Assembly: GCF_000423245.1 (NCBI RefSeq) | Contig: NZ_KE383993.1 | Span: forward strand, 1 to 64,000 | Direction: 5' to 3' | DNA from: Ligilactobacillus ceti DSM 22408 | GTDB lineage: Bacteria; Bacillota; Bacilli; Lactobacillales; Lactobacillaceae | Length of the DNA stretch: 64,000 nucleotides | The notes under the pieces: model-generated | Database searches by the model: none | What the model was told of the DNA's origin: nothing | What the model saw: only the letters and a program-made list of their open reading frames with translations | Made by a program: the position numbers and the translations under genes | Part shown: one piece after another, positions 7,963 through 17,517 of the stretch | Position numbering within the stretch: position 1 is the first letter of the stretch | How the letters are laid out: every line of letters begins with the position of its first letter

Positions 7963-8631
7963 ATGCATAAAGTTGATATTTTAAAAAATACGCAAGTTAT
8001 TAATCCTGCGACGGAAGAATATTACAATAAAATCCGGACTAATATTCAATTTAGTTGTGTAGATGTGAAAACTATTTTAGTTACATCACATACGCAAAGC
8101 GAAGGCAAGAGTACGGTATCTTTAAATATTGCTCTTTCATTTGCGAAACTAGGTTTGAATGTTTTATATTTGGATGCTGATGTTCGTAAATCAGCTTTAA
8201 CAAGTCGGTTTTATTTTGAAGACGGTGCTTTGGGATTAACAAATTATTTATCCGGTTTAAGTTCATTAGATGATATTTTATATCAAAGTGAATTGCCTAA
8301 TTTAACTATTATTCCGGCAGGTAATTATTCACCAAATCCTACGGAATTATTAGAAAGTCATAAATTCCAACAATTATTAGCTAGTTTCAAAGAACAATAT
8401 GATTATATTATTATCGATGCGGCTCCTATTGGCGTTGTAGTAGATGCTTTGATTTTAGCTAAACAAAGTGATGCTAGTTTATTAGTAGCAGGATCACAAA
8501 TGGTTAAGAAAAATGAAGTTTTACGAACTGTTGAGCAATTAAACAATACACAGAGTCAATTTTTAGGTGTTATTTTGAATAAAGTCAATGTTAAGAAAAA
8601 TCGTAGTTATGGTAATTATGGGAATTATTAA
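7963..8631 (+). CDS. cpsD: Capsule tyrosine kinase (CpsD, BY-kinase)
   Basis: A 222-residue bacterial tyrosine kinase. Walker A is SHTQSEGKST, Walker A' is LYLDADVRK and Walker B is YIIIDAAPIG. The C-terminus ends in the tyrosine cluster RSYGNYGNY, the usual autophosphorylation site. The fold is the separate-kinase form typical of Firmicutes, with the membrane activator encoded by cpsC just upstream. Phosphorylation state controls polymer length and assembly. CpsB (6529) is the matching phosphatase. Confidence 0.94.
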   Translation: MHKVDILKNTQVINPATEEYYNKIRTNIQFSCVDVKTILVTSHTQSEGKSTVSLNIALSFAKLGLNVLYLDADVRKSALTSRFYFEDGALGLTNYLSGLSSLDDILYQSELPNLTIIPAGNYSPNPTELLESHKFQQLLASFKEQYDYIIIDAAPIGVVVDALILAKQSDASLLVAGSQMVKKNEVLRTVEQLNNTQSQFLGVILNKVNVKKNRSYGNYGNY

Positions 8632-8651
8632 GAACTGAAAGGAGGCCACCG

Positions 8652-9410
8652 ATGATTCCAAAGAAAATACATTATTGTTGGTTTGGTGGTCAACCTTTAC
8701 CACAGAGTGTGGAAAAGTGTCTTAGCACTTGGCAAGAAAAATGTCCTGATTATGAAATTATTTTATGGAATGAAGATAATTATGATGTCCATCAAAATGT
8801 GTATATTAGTCAAGCTTATCAAGCAGGAAAATATGCGTTTGTGTCTGATTATGCACGGTTAGATATTATTGAACAGTATGGTGGAATTTATTTAGATACA
8901 GATGTGGAAGTTTTACGCGATTTAACCCCCTTATTGCAAAATAAATGTTATTTTGGTTGTGAATTATTAGGGGAAGTTTCGACGGGTGTTGGTTTTGGGG
9001 CAGAAGCTCATCATTGGTTTATCCAAGAAAATAAACAAGCTTATTTACAACGTGAATTTAAAATAACAGATCAGAAATATGATTTGACAACATGTGTTCA
9101 AATTACAACTGAACTATTAAAGAAATATGGAGTACAAAAGATTAATCAAGTACAAAAAATTCAAGATATCGTGATTTACCCACCGAGTTATTTTTGTCCA
9201 TATAGTTTAATAACCCAAAAAACAAATATCCAACCAGAAACATATACAATTCATCATTATGATGCAACGTGGTATAGTCAAACAAAATGGAAAAGACAAA
9301 TCCATATTGCTTTAATTCCTTATAAAATTAAATTACGTCATTTATTGAATCAGCTAGTAGGTGACGGGACATATGAACGACTTAAAAATAAAATTAAGAG
9401 AGGCAAATAA
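8652..9410 (+). CDS. Glycosyltransferase family 32 (DXD sugar transferase)
   Basis: A 252-residue soluble glycosyltransferase of the Gly_transf_sug/OCH1 type. It opens with IPKKIHYCWFGG, has FVSDYARLDI and the metal-binding GGIYLDTDVEV near residue 78, and GVGFGAEAHH further on. Such enzymes add mannose, galactose or related sugars from a nucleotide donor. The exact sugar is not deducible. The ribosome binding site AAAGGAGG is well placed and the stop codon is immediately followed by the ATG of the polymerase gene. Confidence 0.88.
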   Translation: MIPKKIHYCWFGGQPLPQSVEKCLSTWQEKCPDYEIILWNEDNYDVHQNVYISQAYQAGKYAFVSDYARLDIIEQYGGIYLDTDVEVLRDLTPLLQNKCYFGCELLGEVSTGVGFGAEAHHWFIQENKQAYLQREFKITDQKYDLTTCVQITTELLKKYGVQKINQVQKIQDIVIYPPSYFCPYSLITQKTNIQPETYTIHHYDATWYSQTKWKRQIHIALIPYKIKLRHLLNQLVGDGTYERLKNKIKRGK

Positions 9411-10526
9411 ATGAGAGATTTAACTTGGAAAATAAACATTAAAAATAAATACACAACATTATATTTGATGTTTATTTTTTGCATCTCATTTTGTAAAAGT
9501 ATTGGCATGGCATCAGAAAGCAGCATTTATCAAGTTGTTTTCGGAGGTGGTATGCTAATTGTTTTATTAAAAGTGCTTCATGAAAGATTTACGCGGCGGG
9601 AGTTAAGCTGGTTATTAATTTTTGGAGTAATCATTGTGATTAATGCTGTCATTACTCATAAAGTCACGTTGTTGTTTACATATGTGATTTTATTAGGTGT
9701 GAAAAATGTAGACTTATCCGCTGTGTTCAAAGTGATGTTAATAACGCGTATTTTGGGGATGGCGAGTGTTATTTTATTAACATGGATTGGTTTAATTGAT
9801 GCGCGCAGTATTATGTTTTGGCGTAATAATAAAATGATTCTTCGGTCGGCGTTAGGGTATGATCACCCTAATTTATTACATACTTTATTTTTGGGATTAA
9901 TTATTTTAATTATTTATTTTACATATCAAAAAATTAATATTTGGGGAATGGGAATATTATTTGCTTTGAATTATGGGTTATATCAATTTTCATATTCCAG
10001 AACGGGATTTTATTGTGTTAATTTATTATTAATTATCACGTTGTTAAGTAAGGTACGATGTATCCAGAAAGTGCTTTTTAAATTAGCTGTATATATTCAA
10101 TTTATTTTAATGGCATTTACATTGTTGATTTGTACTGTTTTTTGGCCAACGAATTTTGTTCAACATCTGAATCAACTTTTAACAGGGCGAGTTTATTATA
10201 GTATGTTGCAATTTTATTATCGCATTCCTTTATTTGGGCGGAATTTTCAGGATGTTCATTTGAATTTTGATAATAGTTATTCGATGATTTTAACGATGTA
10301 CGGCTTAATTATTACGGTGGTTTTTTTATACGGATATTATCGTGTTGCGCGTGAAGTCGAACGACAACAAAATATTGTATTATGTATTATTTTTATTATC
10401 TTATCAGTTGCTATGTTTTTAGAAAGTTACTTACCGAATACACTTTTGAATTTAACATTATTTTATATGGCGAAATATTTTTATCATGAAGATGTTGCGT
10501 TCGAAAACAGGAGGGCTGCCAGATGA
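9411..10526 (+). CDS. Wzy-like polysaccharide polymerase
   Basis: A 371-residue integral membrane protein with about nine to ten hydrophobic helices and no recognisable soluble domain. The polymerase assignment rests on topology, on the long polar stretch between about residues 245 and 295 that includes a GR...YYRIPLFGRNF pattern seen in Wzy/O-antigen polymerase-like proteins, and on its place among glycosyltransferases. No other gene in the cluster can fill this role. It starts directly after the GT32 stop and overlaps the next gene by four bases. Confidence 0.75.
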   Translation: MRDLTWKINIKNKYTTLYLMFIFCISFCKSIGMASESSIYQVVFGGGMLIVLLKVLHERFTRRELSWLLIFGVIIVINAVITHKVTLLFTYVILLGVKNVDLSAVFKVMLITRILGMASVILLTWIGLIDARSIMFWRNNKMILRSALGYDHPNLLHTLFLGLIILIIYFTYQKINIWGMGILFALNYGLYQFSYSRTGFYCVNLLLIITLLSKVRCIQKVLFKLAVYIQFILMAFTLLICTVFWPTNFVQHLNQLLTGRVYYSMLQFYYRIPLFGRNFQDVHLNFDNSYSMILTMYGLIITVVFLYGYYRVAREVERQQNIVLCIIFIILSVAMFLESYLPNTLLNLTLFYMAKYFYHEDVAFENRRAAR

Positions 10527-11389
10527 TTATTGTGACACCAACTTATAATCGTCGTCAAGAATTGCCAAATTTAGTAGCTTCGCTGGAAAAACAAACATGT
10601 CAAGATTTCACTTGGTTAGTAATCGATGATGGATCAACTGATGGAACAGCTGAATATTTAAAAGATTTACAAAAGAATAGCTTATTAGATATTGAATATT
10701 ATTATCAGCCAAATCAAGGAAAAGCGATTGCTTATAATCAAGCTTTCCAACACATGCCAGTCGATGAAGTACATCTGGTAGTAGATAGTGATGATGAGTT
10801 ATTACCAAATGCGGTGGCTACCTTTTATGAAGATTTGCAACAAATCCCGCAACAAATCGGATTAGTTTATCCTAAAACTATAGCAGGAGAGCCGACAAAA
10901 TGGTTACCAAATAAAGTGCAGGCCGTTAATATTATGGATATTCGATTCAAATATGGTTTGAAAATTGAAACTTGTATCGTTCTTAAAAATCAATATATTG
11001 GTGATTTTCGTTTTCCGACTACAGAAGGTGAAACGTTTTGTAGTGAAGAGCTATTCTATAATGCCTTGATTAACAAAGGGACCTTTAAACCGTGTGCTAC
11101 GGAAGTTTATCGTTATAAGTATTTAGCGGATGGTTTAACAAGTAATTTATTTACAATGCAAAAAAATAATCCGCACAACACGCGGTTATTATTTCAAGAT
11201 CGTCAAAAATATGTGCAACAAAATTTAAAAGGTCCGCAACGATTTTTAGAATTAATCAAAGTTCGTTTGAATAAAATAGCGTTTAATTTAGTGCAGAAAG
11301 ATGGTTCGGCGCTGAGCGAAGCCGATTTGAGGGATTGGTTGTTAATGCCAGCAGCGATCATTTTGAAACAAATTCGGTATCATAAGTAA
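10523..11389 (+). CDS. Glycosyltransferase family 2
   Basis: A 288-residue GT-A glycosyltransferase. It opens with MIIVTPTYNRRQELPNLV and shows LVIDDGSTDGT (nucleotide-sugar site) and VDSDDEL (DXD-type metal site, about residue 88). It overlaps the polymerase gene by four bases (ATGA), indicating co-translation. The donor and acceptor sugars are unknown. Confidence 0.88.
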   Translation: MIIVTPTYNRRQELPNLVASLEKQTCQDFTWLVIDDGSTDGTAEYLKDLQKNSLLDIEYYYQPNQGKAIAYNQAFQHMPVDEVHLVVDSDDELLPNAVATFYEDLQQIPQQIGLVYPKTIAGEPTKWLPNKVQAVNIMDIRFKYGLKIETCIVLKNQYIGDFRFPTTEGETFCSEELFYNALINKGTFKPCATEVYRYKYLADGLTSNLFTMQKNNPHNTRLLFQDRQKYVQQNLKGPQRFLELIKVRLNKIAFNLVQKDGSALSEADLRDWLLMPAAIILKQIRYHK

Positions 11390-11454
11390 GAAGTTAAGGT
11401 GAGCAGTGACGATTCAAACATAAGTTACTATTAAAACGATGAAGGAGAATTCAA

Positions 11455-12441
11455 GTGCAAGTAATGCCAAAGAAACCATTGATTAGTGTCATTATACCTG
11501 TGTATAAAGTTGAACAGTATTTAGATGAGTGCTTAATAAGTGTGCTTAATCAAACATATACTAATCTAGAAATTATTGTAATTAATGATGGTTCTCCAGA
11601 TTCTTCGGGAGCAATCTGTCGAGCTTATGCTAAAAAAGATCCACGCATTCATTATTATCAGCAAGCTAATGCGGGACTTTCTAGTGCGCGTAATACGGGG
11701 ATTGATAAAGCCCAAGGTGAATATTTAACGTTTATTGATTCTGATGATTATGTAGCAAAAGATTATGTTGAAAAATTATATCAAGCTGCCCAGCGACATC
11801 AGGCAGATATTGTAGTGGCACCGAATTATTTAGTTGAAAATCAAACAATGCAATCAATTGTGAATCATGTTAATCAGGAGTTAGTCTTAACACCAAAAGA
11901 AGCTATTTTGGCTCAAAATAATAACAAATTAATGGATTGTATTGTGTTTATTGTGGCGTGGAATAAATTATATCGGCGAGAAGTCTTTCAAACGGCACGG
12001 TTTAAAAAAGGTATTTGGCATGAAGATGAAGAGTTACTGTATAAATTATATTTAACAGTTGATAAGGTGGTTTATACCCCAGCTGTGGGATATTATTATC
12101 GAATTCATTCTAAAAGTATTATGCAAAGTGGTTTCTCTTTACGAAGATTAGATATTTTAGCGATTTATCATGAAAAGATCCAGATTTTAACACAAGCTAA
12201 TATTGATACCACTGAAATTAAGTATCAATATTTGGTGAAATTAGCAGAGATTTTGTATCAATTACAAAAAAATAATTACGTTACAGAATATCAAAAATTA
12301 AAACACCAAACAAAAGACTTGAGTCAAAGATATTATCAGGAAATTGTGCATAAATTAGCATTGAAACGAAAAATCAAGTTACATTTAAGTTGGTATTTAA
12401 AATCTGTATTTTGGTGGGTAAATGAAAAAATTCAGCGTTAA
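11455..12441 (+). CDS. Glycosyltransferase family 2
   Basis: A 328-residue GT2 enzyme. It has ISVIIPVYKVEQYLDECL, IIVINDGSPDSSG, ANAGLSSARNTGI and the metal-binding FIDSDDY, then WHEDEELLYKL. This is the layout of cytoplasmic capsule glycosyltransferases. A GTG start at 11455 is supported by AAGGAGAA at 11442-11449. An ATG nine bases later would be too far from it. About 65 untranslated bases separate it from the preceding gene. Confidence 0.9.
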   Translation: MQVMPKKPLISVIIPVYKVEQYLDECLISVLNQTYTNLEIIVINDGSPDSSGAICRAYAKKDPRIHYYQQANAGLSSARNTGIDKAQGEYLTFIDSDDYVAKDYVEKLYQAAQRHQADIVVAPNYLVENQTMQSIVNHVNQELVLTPKEAILAQNNNKLMDCIVFIVAWNKLYRREVFQTARFKKGIWHEDEELLYKLYLTVDKVVYTPAVGYYYRIHSKSIMQSGFSLRRLDILAIYHEKIQILTQANIDTTEIKYQYLVKLAEILYQLQKNNYVTEYQKLKHQTKDLSQRYYQEIVHKLALKRKIKLHLSWYLKSVFWWVNEKIQR

Positions 12442-12466
12442 AATTAAGAAAGAATAGGCGAAATTT

Positions 12467-13567
12467 ATGAAGTTATTGTATGTGATTTATGATATATCGC
12501 AGTTAGGTGGCGTGGAGCGAGTTTTATTGCAAAAAGCGCTGTATTTAACACAAGAATATGGTTATGAGGTAACTATTTTATCGGAAAATCAAAGTAATGA
12601 AATCTTTTTTGATAATTATGATCTTAGTTCCATCAAATTTAAAAATATGAAATTAACTTGGTCAAAAAATAGCTTATTGCGTCAAATCCAAAAACTTCCA
12701 GCTTTTGCCCGTTTGAAAAAGTTCGTTAAACAAGAAGATTACGATATAGTGATTACAGTAGGAAGTTATTTTGATTCTTGGTTACCAAGTTTATCCTGTC
12801 CTGTTGTACGTGAGATTCATTGTGCTAAAATGTCATTTCAATATTCAAAATTTTCTAATTGGATGCAGCTACGAGCTTTGAGGAAGTATCAAAAGGTTGT
12901 GATTTTAACACAAGCTGATTTACCTAATTGGAATCTACCTAATATGTGTGTAATACCTAATCCATTACCTTTACCAATTAGAGAAAAAAATAATTATTCT
13001 GCAAAAAAAGTAATTTCATTAGGTCGTTTAACGCAACAAAAAGGTTATGACTTATTAATACCGATTTGGAAATCGTTAGTTCCATATTTTCCGGATTGGA
13101 CTTTGGAAATATATGGTAGTGGTCGTGAACACGCAGCTTTACAACAACAGATTAACGCTGCTGGAATTAGTGATAGCTTCTTGTTAAAAGGTGTGGTGAA
13201 AAATCCGTCATCAGTGTATGAATCTGGGAGTATTTATGTTTTACCGTCACGGTATGAAGGCTTTCCATTAGTGATTTTAGAAGCGATGGCGAGCGGTTTG
13301 CCGGTCGTAGCGTATGATTGTTTAACGGGGCCACGAGAAATGATTACTGATCAAGTAGATGGTTATTTAGTTCCTTTTGGTCAGCAACAAGAATTCGCCA
13401 ATTGTTTAGCGAAATTAATGGTCGATCAAGATTTAAGGTATAAGCTGGGACAACAAGCACAAATTAACAGTCAAAGATTTGACCCGGAAAAAGTTATGCC
13501 CATGTGGAAAAGTTTATTCACAGAATTAAAAACAAAAAACAAATTAGGAGGATCGAATGGGAAATAA
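12467..13567 (+). CDS. Glycosyltransferase family 4
   Basis: A 366-residue GT-B retaining glycosyltransferase. The N-terminal lobe starts LLYVIYDISQLGGVERVLL. The C-terminal donor domain carries VISLGRLTQQKGYDLLI, then SRYEGFPLVILEAMASGLPVV, including the E-x7-E pattern, and GPREMI. It overlaps the following LCP gene by 11 bases. Sugar specificity is unknown. Confidence 0.92.
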   Translation: MKLLYVIYDISQLGGVERVLLQKALYLTQEYGYEVTILSENQSNEIFFDNYDLSSIKFKNMKLTWSKNSLLRQIQKLPAFARLKKFVKQEDYDIVITVGSYFDSWLPSLSCPVVREIHCAKMSFQYSKFSNWMQLRALRKYQKVVILTQADLPNWNLPNMCVIPNPLPLPIREKNNYSAKKVISLGRLTQQKGYDLLIPIWKSLVPYFPDWTLEIYGSGREHAALQQQINAAGISDSFLLKGVVKNPSSVYESGSIYVLPSRYEGFPLVILEAMASGLPVVAYDCLTGPREMITDQVDGYLVPFGQQQEFANCLAKLMVDQDLRYKLGQQAQINSQRFDPEKVMPMWKSLFTELKTKNKLGGSNGK

Positions 13568-14966
13568 AGTTATTAAAAATATTATTTATATTAGTATTGT
13601 TATTTTAGGGATTATTTTAATTGGATTAAATTATTTAATTTATAAAAATCAAATGTTAGCTTTTCATCATGCTAATGTGATTGTTAGTGTTGTTTCGGTT
13701 ATATTAGTAGTTTTATTGTGGTTTATTAATGCTAAAAGTAAAAACAATTTTGGTTTATTGCTAATTATCATTGGTATTACTGGCATGGCCGGTTTAGGCT
13801 TATATAAAATGCATAATGTTGTGACAACATTTGAAAAAATGCAAAATGATGGTCAAAAAAGCGTCAATGTGGTGAAAGTAATTGTTTTAAAAAGTAGTTC
13901 ATATTATAAAATAAGTGATTTAAAAGATAAAAAAGTTCAAGCATTAAATAGCGATCGGCAAGATATCAACAAAGTATTAACTGGTAAAAATAAATTAACA
14001 TTACAATATCAAAAAGGACAAGTTGATTTATATCACAAATTAGACCATAAAGATGCGGCGGGGATTGTCTTAACGAGTAAGTCACAAGCTTTATTAAAAG
14101 ATACTCCAGTCAAAGATAATAAATATCGTGTTATTTTTAAAGCCGATGTCGTCGATCATGTTAAAAAGGTGTTGAAAACTGTTAATAGTCCCAAGTTTAA
14201 TGTCTATATTAGTGGATTGGATACATATGGACCGATATCTACAGTTTCTCGTTCTGATGTGAATATCTTAATGACTACTAACTTACAAACTGGGAAAATT
14301 TTATTAACTTCTACACCACGAGATGCTTATGTCAAAATCGCAGATGGTGGTCAAAATCAATATGATAAATTAACTCACGCAGGAATTTATGGTGTTCAAG
14401 CTTCAATGCATACACTGGAAAATCTTTATCAACAAAAGATTAATTATTTTGTGAAATTTAATTTTGAATCATTCACTAAATTAATTGCTTTAGTTGGTGG
14501 CGTTGATGTTTATAATAATCAAGAATTTGTTTCCTTACATTCTAAAATTCATTTCAAAAAAGGCAATATTCATTTGACTAGTGAGTCAGCTTTGCCTTTT
14601 GTACGGGAACGTTATGCTTTAGAAAATGGTGATCGTGATCGGGCACAGAATCAAGAAAAAGTGATTCGTGCTTTAATCGAAAAATTATCTCAATCAGATA
14701 ATCTTTTAAAAGCTGATCAAATTTTTGCGCAAATTTCACCGTATATTCAGACCAATATTAGTTTGAAACAAGCGATGAAATGGATTAACTATCAAATCGA
14801 AAATCATCCTAAACTACAAGTAGAAACAACAGCGCTTCAAGGGACAGGAACTATGAATTTACCATCTTATGCAATGCCTAATAGTCGGTTATATATGGTC
14901 CAAGTTAATGAAAAAAGTTTACATGAAATTCAAAAAGAAATGAATGAAATTTTAGACAATAATTAA
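13557..14966 (+). CDS. LytR-CpsA-Psr (LCP) family cell-wall polymer ligase, CpsA type
   Basis: A 469-residue membrane protein. Three hydrophobic helices at the N-terminus (about residues 8-28, 37-57 and 64-82) precede an accessory domain (roughly 95-215) and the LCP catalytic domain (about 216-390). LCP motifs include SRSDVNILM, TSTPRDAYV, the acidic and basic residues around FVRERYALENGDRDRAQNQ, and FEKVIRAL-like sequence. LCP enzymes transfer lipid-linked polymers to peptidoglycan on the outer face. This domain order matches streptococcal CpsA. Unlike in streptococci it sits near the end of the cluster. The ATG is preceded by TTAGGAGG. Confidence 0.9.
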   Translation: MGNKVIKNIIYISIVILGIILIGLNYLIYKNQMLAFHHANVIVSVVSVILVVLLWFINAKSKNNFGLLLIIIGITGMAGLGLYKMHNVVTTFEKMQNDGQKSVNVVKVIVLKSSSYYKISDLKDKKVQALNSDRQDINKVLTGKNKLTLQYQKGQVDLYHKLDHKDAAGIVLTSKSQALLKDTPVKDNKYRVIFKADVVDHVKKVLKTVNSPKFNVYISGLDTYGPISTVSRSDVNILMTTNLQTGKILLTSTPRDAYVKIADGGQNQYDKLTHAGIYGVQASMHTLENLYQQKINYFVKFNFESFTKLIALVGGVDVYNNQEFVSLHSKIHFKKGNIHLTSESALPFVRERYALENGDRDRAQNQEKVIRALIEKLSQSDNLLKADQIFAQISPYIQTNISLKQAMKWINYQIENHPKLQVETTALQGTGTMNLPSYAMPNSRLYMVQVNEKSLHEIQKEMNEILDNN

Positions 14967-14985
14967 GTTTCAATAGGGAGAAAGT

Positions 14986-15960
14986 ATGTTAGTTAGTATT
15001 ATTTTGCCAGTATATAATGGTGAAGCATATCTGAAGGGATGTTTGAATTCAATCTTTCAGCAAACACATCAAGATTTAGAAATTGTGATAATCGATGATG
15101 GTTCAACGGATCGCACAGCGCAGCTTATTGATGAGTATCAAAAACAAGACGAACGGATTAAAGTGGTTCATCAAAAGAATTTAGGTTTGGCGGAAGCTAG
15201 GAATGTAGGCGTGGCTCATGCGACGGCAGAGTATTTAACGTGGATTGATTGTGATGATTTAATTGCTGCCGATTATGTTGAGACGATGTTAGATAATATG
15301 TTACGGCATGAAGCTGATATTGTGATGTGTTATGCAGTGACATTTCAAGATCAAATTATTATTCCGAAGATACCATATTTTGAAAAAGTAGCAACGAGTC
15401 GGGAAGTTTTATATTATTACACAAGTAATCAATATCTCGCTGGTTTGGACTTGTATAATGTTCATTCTAAAATGTTTCGCAAAGAAGTTTTGTTACAAGC
15501 TCCATATCCTACTGGGAAATTACCAGAAGATATGCGCACTACTTATAAACATATGTATGCTGCTCAGCGGATTGTATTTGTGAATAAAGTTTTATATTAT
15601 TATCGCAATACCCCAAATTCTTTAGTGAATTCTCCTGAAGTTAGTCGGCAGATAGTTGAAAGTCAACGAGAAATTATGGAGTTTTTTCAACAACACCAAT
15701 TAGAAAATCCCTATATTATTCCTAATTATTTTGTTCGGATGTTAGAAAGGCGTAAAGCGTTATTATTTATAGGTGATTACAAACAATTACAAGAGTTAAA
15801 ACAAGAATTTAAGCAGGTATTACGTGAAAAAGGTGATGTTTTATCAGTTAGAACACGTTTGAAATATCAGCTGATTATACAGCTGTGGACTGTTAATTAT
15901 TATTATTTCTATAATAAACAAACTGGGTTTAAATTGAATTTTAAACGAAAAAATCAATAA
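14986..15960 (+). CDS. Glycosyltransferase family 2
   Basis: A 324-residue GT2 enzyme. It has VSIILPVYNGEAYLKGCL, VIIDDGSTDRTA, NLGLAEARNVGV and WIDCDDL (metal site). The C-terminal third is rich in aromatic and basic residues, as in membrane-associated capsule transferases. Nineteen bases separate it from the LCP gene, and the next gene follows after 12 bases. Donor and acceptor are unknown. Confidence 0.9.
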   Translation: MLVSIILPVYNGEAYLKGCLNSIFQQTHQDLEIVIIDDGSTDRTAQLIDEYQKQDERIKVVHQKNLGLAEARNVGVAHATAEYLTWIDCDDLIAADYVETMLDNMLRHEADIVMCYAVTFQDQIIIPKIPYFEKVATSREVLYYYTSNQYLAGLDLYNVHSKMFRKEVLLQAPYPTGKLPEDMRTTYKHMYAAQRIVFVNKVLYYYRNTPNSLVNSPEVSRQIVESQREIMEFFQQHQLENPYIIPNYFVRMLERRKALLFIGDYKQLQELKQEFKQVLREKGDVLSVRTRLKYQLIIQLWTVNYYYFYNKQTGFKLNFKRKNQ

Positions 15961-15972
15961 GGAGGGATAGCG

Positions 15973-17475
15973 GTGCGTAAAAAGGTTATTACGGGAATTA
16001 TTATAAGTAATGTTATTTTAATTTTAGGTGGTTTGTTATCTTTTATTACGAATCGCTATTTTATTAGTTATATTGGTTTACCCAAATTAGGCTTAGATAA
16101 TTTATTTAAACAGTTATTAGGCTATTTAAACTTGGCAGAAATGGGCTTGTCGACAGCATCAACCTATGCTTTGTATAAACCATTAATGGAAAAAGATTAT
16201 CAACGAATTAATGAAGTTATTTATACAATGAAACAAATTTATAAGAAAGTGATGCTGTTTATTTTCGTTGCGGGAGTTTTGTGTACATTTCTTTTACCGT
16301 TTTTTATGAAAGGTTATGCGTTTTCTCCGGAAGTAGTGTTGTATTGGTTAATGTATATTATTAATACTTTAATGTCATATTTAGTAGTGATTTATTTAAT
16401 TTTATATAATGCAGATCAAAAATATAATTTTGTGAAGATTGTGCAAGGATCTACGCAAATTATCTTTCAAATAATCAAAATAGCTATTATTATTATTTTT
16501 AAATCATTCTTTTTAATATTAGTGTTAGGTTTAATTAATACGGTAGTTAATTTATTAATATTTCGTATTTATTATCAAAAAGAATATGAACCTAAATTAC
16601 AACCACAAGCTAAATATCAGCTTGATCGGACGATTATTAAAGATATCAAAAATATTTTCATTCATAAATTATCATTTGTGTTGTCAGTTAATACTGATAT
16701 TATTCTGATTTCAACATTTATTTCTTTAAGTGTGGTGGGATTATATTCGAGCTATTTAATGGTATTAGGTTTATGGTTAAAAGTGGTAGGATCAGTTGCA
16801 GATATTGCGCGCTCGAACATCGGTAGTTTGAATGCTGTGTCCAGCAAACAAGAAGTTTATCAGAAATTTCAACAGTTAAATATTATTTATTTGTATTTTA
16901 CAGTTTTGGTAATTGTGCCAACTTATTATTTAATTCAACCTTTTATGAATTTGTGGATCAATAAACAATTACATGTCAAAGGTTTAGTATTATTACTTTG
17001 TTTGAATTATGGAATGAAAATTTATCGAGGTTGTTTAGATATTTTTAAAGAAACAGGTGGATTTTTTGATGATATTCATTTACCAATTTTAGAAGGTGGA
17101 TTGAATTTTATTATTTCGTTAATTTTGGTACAAAAAATTGGTTTAATAGGTGTCTTAATCGGAACGGTTGTTTCTGATTTGTTAATTACTTATATTTATA
17201 AACCAATTTTAGTGTACCAACGCTGTTTTGCGCAGCAGATACAAGCTTATTTACATGATTATTTACGCTATGTAGTTTATGTGGTATTAGCAGCTGGAAG
17301 TTCATATTTAGTTATGAAAAATTATGCTTTTGAAATTAAAACAGCTGGGGATTTTGTGTTACAAGGAATAATTATTTTTGGTATTAATGCCATAATTACA
17401 ACTGTTGTTTTCTTAGGTGATCGTAATTTCCGTTACGATTTAAAAGAGTTAAAAATGATTAAAAGACCTAATTAA
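15973..17475 (+). CDS. Wzx-like polysaccharide flippase
   Basis: A 500-residue membrane protein of the MOP/PST family with about 12-14 hydrophobic helices. It has the N-terminal pattern ILGGLLSFITNRYFISYIG and GLSTASTYALYKPL typical of Wzx/RfbX-like exporters of lipid-linked repeat units. The GTG start at 15973 is supported by AAGGAGGGA at 15959-15967. It is the last gene of the cluster and ends directly at a perfect terminator. Confidence 0.9.
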   Translation: MRKKVITGIIISNVILILGGLLSFITNRYFISYIGLPKLGLDNLFKQLLGYLNLAEMGLSTASTYALYKPLMEKDYQRINEVIYTMKQIYKKVMLFIFVAGVLCTFLLPFFMKGYAFSPEVVLYWLMYIINTLMSYLVVIYLILYNADQKYNFVKIVQGSTQIIFQIIKIAIIIIFKSFFLILVLGLINTVVNLLIFRIYYQKEYEPKLQPQAKYQLDRTIIKDIKNIFIHKLSFVLSVNTDIILISTFISLSVVGLYSSYLMVLGLWLKVVGSVADIARSNIGSLNAVSSKQEVYQKFQQLNIIYLYFTVLVIVPTYYLIQPFMNLWINKQLHVKGLVLLLCLNYGMKIYRGCLDIFKETGGFFDDIHLPILEGGLNFIISLILVQKIGLIGVLIGTVVSDLLITYIYKPILVYQRCFAQQIQAYLHDYLRYVVYVVLAAGSSYLVMKNYAFEIKTAGDFVLQGIIIFGINAIITTVVFLGDRNFRYDLKELKMIKRPN

Positions 17476-17514
17476 AAAACAGGCTACTGAACATTTTGTT
17501 CAGTAGCCTGTTTT
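17476..17514. terminator. Bidirectional terminator closing the capsule cluster
   Basis: A perfect 17-bp stem (AAAACAGGCTACTGAAC / GTTCAGTAGCCTGTTTT) with a five-base loop. It lies between convergent genes and has T-tracts on both strands. Confidence 0.92.
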
Positions 17515-17517
17515 AGA

